Positions 61,197 through 64,000 of a stretch of DNA of 64,000 bases are shown here, piece by piece. The DNA is taken from assembly GCA_020634235.1 (NCBI GenBank), contig JACKCB010000001.1, positions 1,736,001-1,800,000 of the forward strand. Reading direction: 5' to 3'. Under the pieces are notes generated by a model. That model was not told the DNA's origin. It saw nothing but the letters and a program-made list of their open reading frames with translations, and did not search any database. Origin of the DNA: Ardenticatenaceae bacterium (GTDB lineage: Bacteria > Chloroflexota > Anaerolineae > Promineifilales > Promineifilaceae). Both the position numbers and the translations under genes were made by a program. Each line of letters opens with the position of its first letter. The first letter of the stretch is position 1.

Positions 61197-61802
61197 TTAC
61201 GAATCCAGCAGAACAATATCCAGGCTGTACAACAAGGACAGCGCCTCTGGCAGGCTGAACCTGGCCCTTTTGAGCGTGTTCCGGCCGGGATCAATCTGGT
61301 AATTGCGCGCCCGGCTCAAGTCCGCCTGGGTCAGGTTAGTGTCGCCAAAAAGCGTTTCGCCCAGGTCTGTGCCGCCAAAATCAGCCCGGCTCAGGTCCGC
61401 CTCGCGGAAGTCCACGTCTATTGCAGTACAATCCTTAAGCTGCAAGCGCGGCAGGCTCAGGCCAATAAACGTGCTGTGGCTGACGACAGAGCGCCAAAAG
61501 CCAACCGGCGAGCCGCTCATAGCCCTGGGCCAGGCAGCGCGGGTCCAATCGATGCCTGGCAGGCGGCAATCCTCGAAACGGGTGGCCGAAAAGCCGGTGC
61601 CCGGCAGTTGCGCCAGGCTCAAATCGCAGGCGTGAAATGTGCAGCCCACAAAGCGGCAGTCGGACCACACCGCTTCCATGAAATGGCAGCCGCTGAAGGT
61701 ACAATCGGCGAAGGTGCTGCCCGCCAGGCTGGCGTGCGCCAGGTGCAGCCCGGTAAAAGTCTCGTCGGCATAGTCAACGTGTGATGCCAGTTGGGAATGC
61801 AC
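61197..61802 (-). CDS. Pentapeptide-repeat protein
   Basis: A 201-residue protein made of A(D/N)LxF-like repeats: HLAHASLAGSTFADCTFSG, CDLSLAQL, DFREADLSRADFGGTDLGET. These fold as a right-handed square helix that mimics DNA; Qnr members protect gyrase, and others have unknown roles. A GTG start follows AGGAGGTATTATCC. The helix has more Cys than typical. It lies between the MDR gene and an aminotransferase on the opposite strand. Whether it protects topoisomerase cannot be read from sequence. Confidence 0.85.
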   Translation of the reverse strand: MHSQLASHVDYADETFTGLHLAHASLAGSTFADCTFSGCHFMEAVWSDCRFVGCTFHACDLSLAQLPGTGFSATRFEDCRLPGIDWTRAAWPRAMSGSPVGFWRSVVSHSTFIGLSLPRLQLKDCTAIDVDFREADLSRADFGGTDLGETLFGDTNLTQADLSRARNYQIDPGRNTLKRARFSLPEALSLLYSLDIVLLDS

Positions 61803-61875
61803 GGATAATACCTCCTGGACGCTGGCGCGCCATTGTCATTTGCCGCATATCATAACGTAAAAAAGGTGGACGATC

Positions 61876-63003
61876 ATGAACATTGCGCCCTTTGCCATTG
61901 AAGAATACTTCGCCCTGTATGAATTCCAGGTGCCGCACCTGCTGTGTGCCTCGGACTGCGAGGCGCTGACGGTGGCCGAACTGCTAGCGCTGGCCGGCCG
62001 GCCGCTGACCGACCTGGGCAGCCTGCACCTGGGCTACACCGAGTCGCAGGGTCACCCGGCGCTGCGCCAGGCGATTGCCGGGCAGTATGCCCAGGTACCG
62101 CCGCAGGCGGTGGTGTTCCTGGGCGCGCCGGAGGAAGGGATTTACCTGGCGATGCAAACGCTGTTGGAGCCAGAGGATGAGGTGATTGTGCTGCTGCCGG
62201 CGTATGATTCGCTGCGCAATGTGGCGGCCCACATTTGTGGCCCCGGCCGGGTAAAACCCTGGCCGCTCACCCCGGCCGGGCAGGGCTGGCAGCTAGACCT
62301 GGCCCAACTGCACCGGTTGATCACGCCCCAAACGCGGCTGCTCATTGTCAACTTTCCCCACAACCCCACCGGCTTCCTGCCCACGCTGGCGGAGCTGCAA
62401 GCCATCATAGAGATAGCCCGGCAGCACAACCTGTGGCTGTTTTGTGACGAAATCTACCGCGGGCTGGAGCTGCCCGGCCGGGACACCCTTCCCTCCGCGG
62501 CCGACCTGTACGAGCGCAGCCTGGTGCTGGCCGGACTGTCCAAAGTGCACGGCCTGCCCGGCCTGCGCGCCGGCTGGCTCATCATCCACAATGAGGCACT
62601 GCGGCAGCGGCTCATCAACTGGAAGCATTACACCACCATCTGCGCCGCCGCGCCCACCGAATTCCTGGCCCAGGCGGCGCTGGCCGCCCATCCCCAACTG
62701 GTGGCCCGCAGCCGGCGTATCATCAACGACAATCTGGCCGCGGCCAACGCCTTCTTCGCCCGCTGGCCCGACCTTTTTGTCTGGCGGCCACAGCAGGCAG
62801 GCTCGGTGGCCCTGGTGGGCGTCAACCAGCCATCGGCCACGGCCTTTTGCCGGCAGCTTATCGACGAGGCAGGTGTGCTGCTGCTGCCCGGCCCTTACCT
62901 GGGCTACGATGACCGGCACGTGCGGCTGGGCACCGGCCGGGTCAACTTCCCGGCCGCGCTGGCCCACCTGGAGGCTTACCTGCAAACGTGGCCGGGCGGC
63001 TAA
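61876..63003 (+). CDS. Class I/II aminotransferase (pyridoxal-phosphate)
   Basis: A 375-residue fold-type I aminotransferase. Family marks are VNFPHNPTGFLP (N-P-T-G), WLFCDEIYRGLEL (D binding the pyridine N, Y) and the PLP lysine K223 in LSKVHGLPGLRAGW. Substrate specificity, perhaps aspartate or an aromatic amino acid, is not clear. The ATG follows AAAAGGTGGACGATC. Divergent from the pentapeptide gene, with 73 bases between them. A terminator closes it at 63041-63062. Confidence 0.88.
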   Translation: MNIAPFAIEEYFALYEFQVPHLLCASDCEALTVAELLALAGRPLTDLGSLHLGYTESQGHPALRQAIAGQYAQVPPQAVVFLGAPEEGIYLAMQTLLEPEDEVIVLLPAYDSLRNVAAHICGPGRVKPWPLTPAGQGWQLDLAQLHRLITPQTRLLIVNFPHNPTGFLPTLAELQAIIEIARQHNLWLFCDEIYRGLELPGRDTLPSAADLYERSLVLAGLSKVHGLPGLRAGWLIIHNEALRQRLINWKHYTTICAAAPTEFLAQAALAAHPQLVARSRRIINDNLAAANAFFARWPDLFVWRPQQAGSVALVGVNQPSATAFCRQLIDEAGVLLLPGPYLGYDDRHVRLGTGRVNFPAALAHLEAYLQTWPGG

Positions 63004-63033
63004 TTGGCGCGGCGTGGGCTACCCGGCCGGGAC

Positions 63034-63064
63034 AAAAAAAAGGCCGGGGGGTGGCCCGGCCTTT
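63034..63064. terminator. Bidirectional intrinsic terminator
   Basis: Eight A residues, stem AGGCCGGG (63041-63048) with CCCGGCCT (63055-63062) and a GGGTGG-type loop, then TTT. It separates the aminotransferase from the convergent HdeD gene. Confidence 0.8.
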
Positions 63065-63095
63065 GCTGGCAATAACCTGGCGACTGGTCGCCGGC

Positions 63096-63644
63096 CTATT
63101 TGCGCATACGGAAGGCCGCGAAAATGCCGCCAATCCCCGCAACCAGGGCAAAGATGCCGCCAATCCAGGCCACAGTGACCGCAGTTAAGATGGGGTTGTT
63201 GCCATAAGCGCCGATGAGGATAATGCCGAAGACAACGCTAAGCGCGCCCAGGATGATAGCGCCCCAGCCGGCCCCACGAAAACCCTGGATAAGGCCAATC
63301 ACGCCAATGATCAACCCCTCGATACCCAGGATAAGGATCAGCACGTTAGGCAGCAAGACGGCACTCCACAGCGGGTGGTTCAGCACCACAATACCGGCAA
63401 TGATCCCCAGAATGCCGGAGAAGAGATTCCATCCCCATCCGGTACTGTCAATGAAAATGGCCACAATCGAGAAGATCCCGCTGATGAACCAGTAAAGGCC
63501 AATCACCTGGATCAGGAACACCAGGGTTCCTGCGGGCGAAGTGATTAGCAGGAAACCGATGATAACCCCGGCGATGCCATTGAGCAGCACCAGCCACCAG
63601 GGGAGGGCAGATACACCCGTAGCTTTTGCAGACATACTTGTCAT
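63096..63644 (-). CDS. HdeD/DUF308 family membrane protein
   Basis: A 182-residue protein with six membrane helices in three hairpins, rich in Gly and Ile (WLVLLNGIAGVIIGFLLI, LFSGILGIIAGIVVL, GAIILGALSVVFGIILI), matching DUF308. E. coli HdeD is linked to acid resistance, but most homologues are uncharacterised. AGGAGGATTGTGTT precedes the ATG. Between the terminator at 63041 and the divergent DUF192 gene. Confidence 0.85.
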   Translation of the reverse strand: MTSMSAKATGVSALPWWLVLLNGIAGVIIGFLLITSPAGTLVFLIQVIGLYWFISGIFSIVAIFIDSTGWGWNLFSGILGIIAGIVVLNHPLWSAVLLPNVLILILGIEGLIIGVIGLIQGFRGAGWGAIILGALSVVFGIILIGAYGNNPILTAVTVAWIGGIFALVAGIGGIFAAFRMRK

Positions 63645-63872
63645 AACACAATCCTCCTATGCGCTTGTTGGCATTGAATTTACCCGGCCGGGGAGGCCGG
63701 GCACGCGACAGAAAAGATTGTAGCAAAAAGGGCCGGATTTGCGAGAACAACCCGGCCGGGGATGGCAATAGGCCATTCCTCTCAATTCAGGCCATTCCGC
63801 TTGCCCGGCTTCAGCCTTGCTTCTATACTCCCAGCCTACATCCCATTGTGAACAGGCTGCGACAGGAAGCGC

Positions 63873-64000
63873 ATGACATCCCACGTTCAGGTAGTGCATC
63901 AGGCGACCGGCCGGGTACTGATCCCCCAGGCCAGGTGGTGCAACAGCTTTGGCAGCAAGCTGCGCGGCTTCACCTGGCAGCGCAGCCTGGCCCCCACCAA
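63873..64000 (+). CDS. DUF192 family protein (3' partial)
   Basis: The first 42 residues of a frame running off the window. WCNSFGSKLRGFTWQRSLAP resembles the N-terminal region of DUF192 proteins, small extracytoplasmic domains of unknown role. GACAGGAAGCGC precedes the ATG. The partial length limits the call. Confidence 0.5.
   Translation, partial: MTSHVQVVHQATGRVLIPQARWCNSFGSKLRGFTWQRSLAPT

Overview
The window reads as a chromosomal segment of a high-GC (above 60% by eye), aerobically respiring member of the Chloroflexota, most likely class Anaerolineae. The pointers are a Rieske/cytochrome b/diheme cytochrome c complex with a b6-like cytochrome b carrying a long C-terminal tail, menaquinone synthesis (menC), mevalonate-type HMG-CoA reductase, DUF3160 and DUF5995 proteins, and a B12-binding-type radical SAM protein. 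No ribosomal RNA or marker gene fixes the genus, so this is inference. The most striking property is not a gene: the palindrome CCGGCCGG, usually extended to CCCGGCCGGG, occurs about 160 times by hand count (roughly one per 400 bases), where an independent-base model at 63% GC predicts about six. It sits in coding frames, spacers, terminators and the centre of a 32-base perfect palindrome, and behaves like a highly iterated palindrome (the cyanobacterial HIP1 class).

Layout. 1-6300: cell-wall amidase (5' end outside the window), geranylgeranyl-reductase-like flavoprotein, DUF5995 protein, an uncharacterised reverse-strand gene and two zinc-ribbon proteins, closed by a bidirectional terminator. 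6383-9781 (minus): the bc-type quinol oxidoreductase. 10018-16660 (minus): tRNA-Val, site-2 protease, dCTP deaminase, fused PabB-PabC, ProC, MenC/N-acylamino-acid racemase and a GNAT enzyme, several translationally coupled. 16818-20082 (minus): prepilin peptidase, DUF3160 lipoprotein, a lone HypA. 20206-27542: radical SAM protein, NarL-type two-component pair, membrane protein, glycogen debranching enzyme behind a palindromic operator candidate, small membrane protein. 27805-35292 (plus): class V aminotransferase, YdiJ-like FAD/Fe-S oxidase, PAS hybrid histidine kinase, lysoplasmalogenase-like protein.

35445-48452: HExxH protein, repeat-containing zinc protein, extended SDR, class I HMG-CoA reductase with an unusual N-terminal domain, PEP carboxylase, SDR, then a NurA / small barrel-like protein / HerA cassette for DNA-end processing and a YjjX-type nucleotide phosphatase. 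48481-56818: GbsR-like regulator with a small partner, ThiD, isocitrate dehydrogenase, membrane proteins, an orphan TaqI-like adenine methyltransferase and a divergent hypothetical gene.

About 56.82-60.0 kb is a compositional island: GC near 48%, no CCGGCCGG, holding a glycoside hydrolase fragment, a small HTH-like protein, a lipoprotein and a secreted V8-type protease. It looks recently acquired. Beyond it lie an internally deleted PfkB kinase remnant, a quinone-oxidoreductase-like MDR protein, a pentapeptide-repeat protein, an aminotransferase, an HdeD/DUF308 protein and the start of a DUF192 gene. No CRISPR array, complete insertion sequence, prophage or rRNA was seen. Starts were chosen from ribosome-binding sites and family lengths; sites called promoters or operators rest on sequence pattern only.
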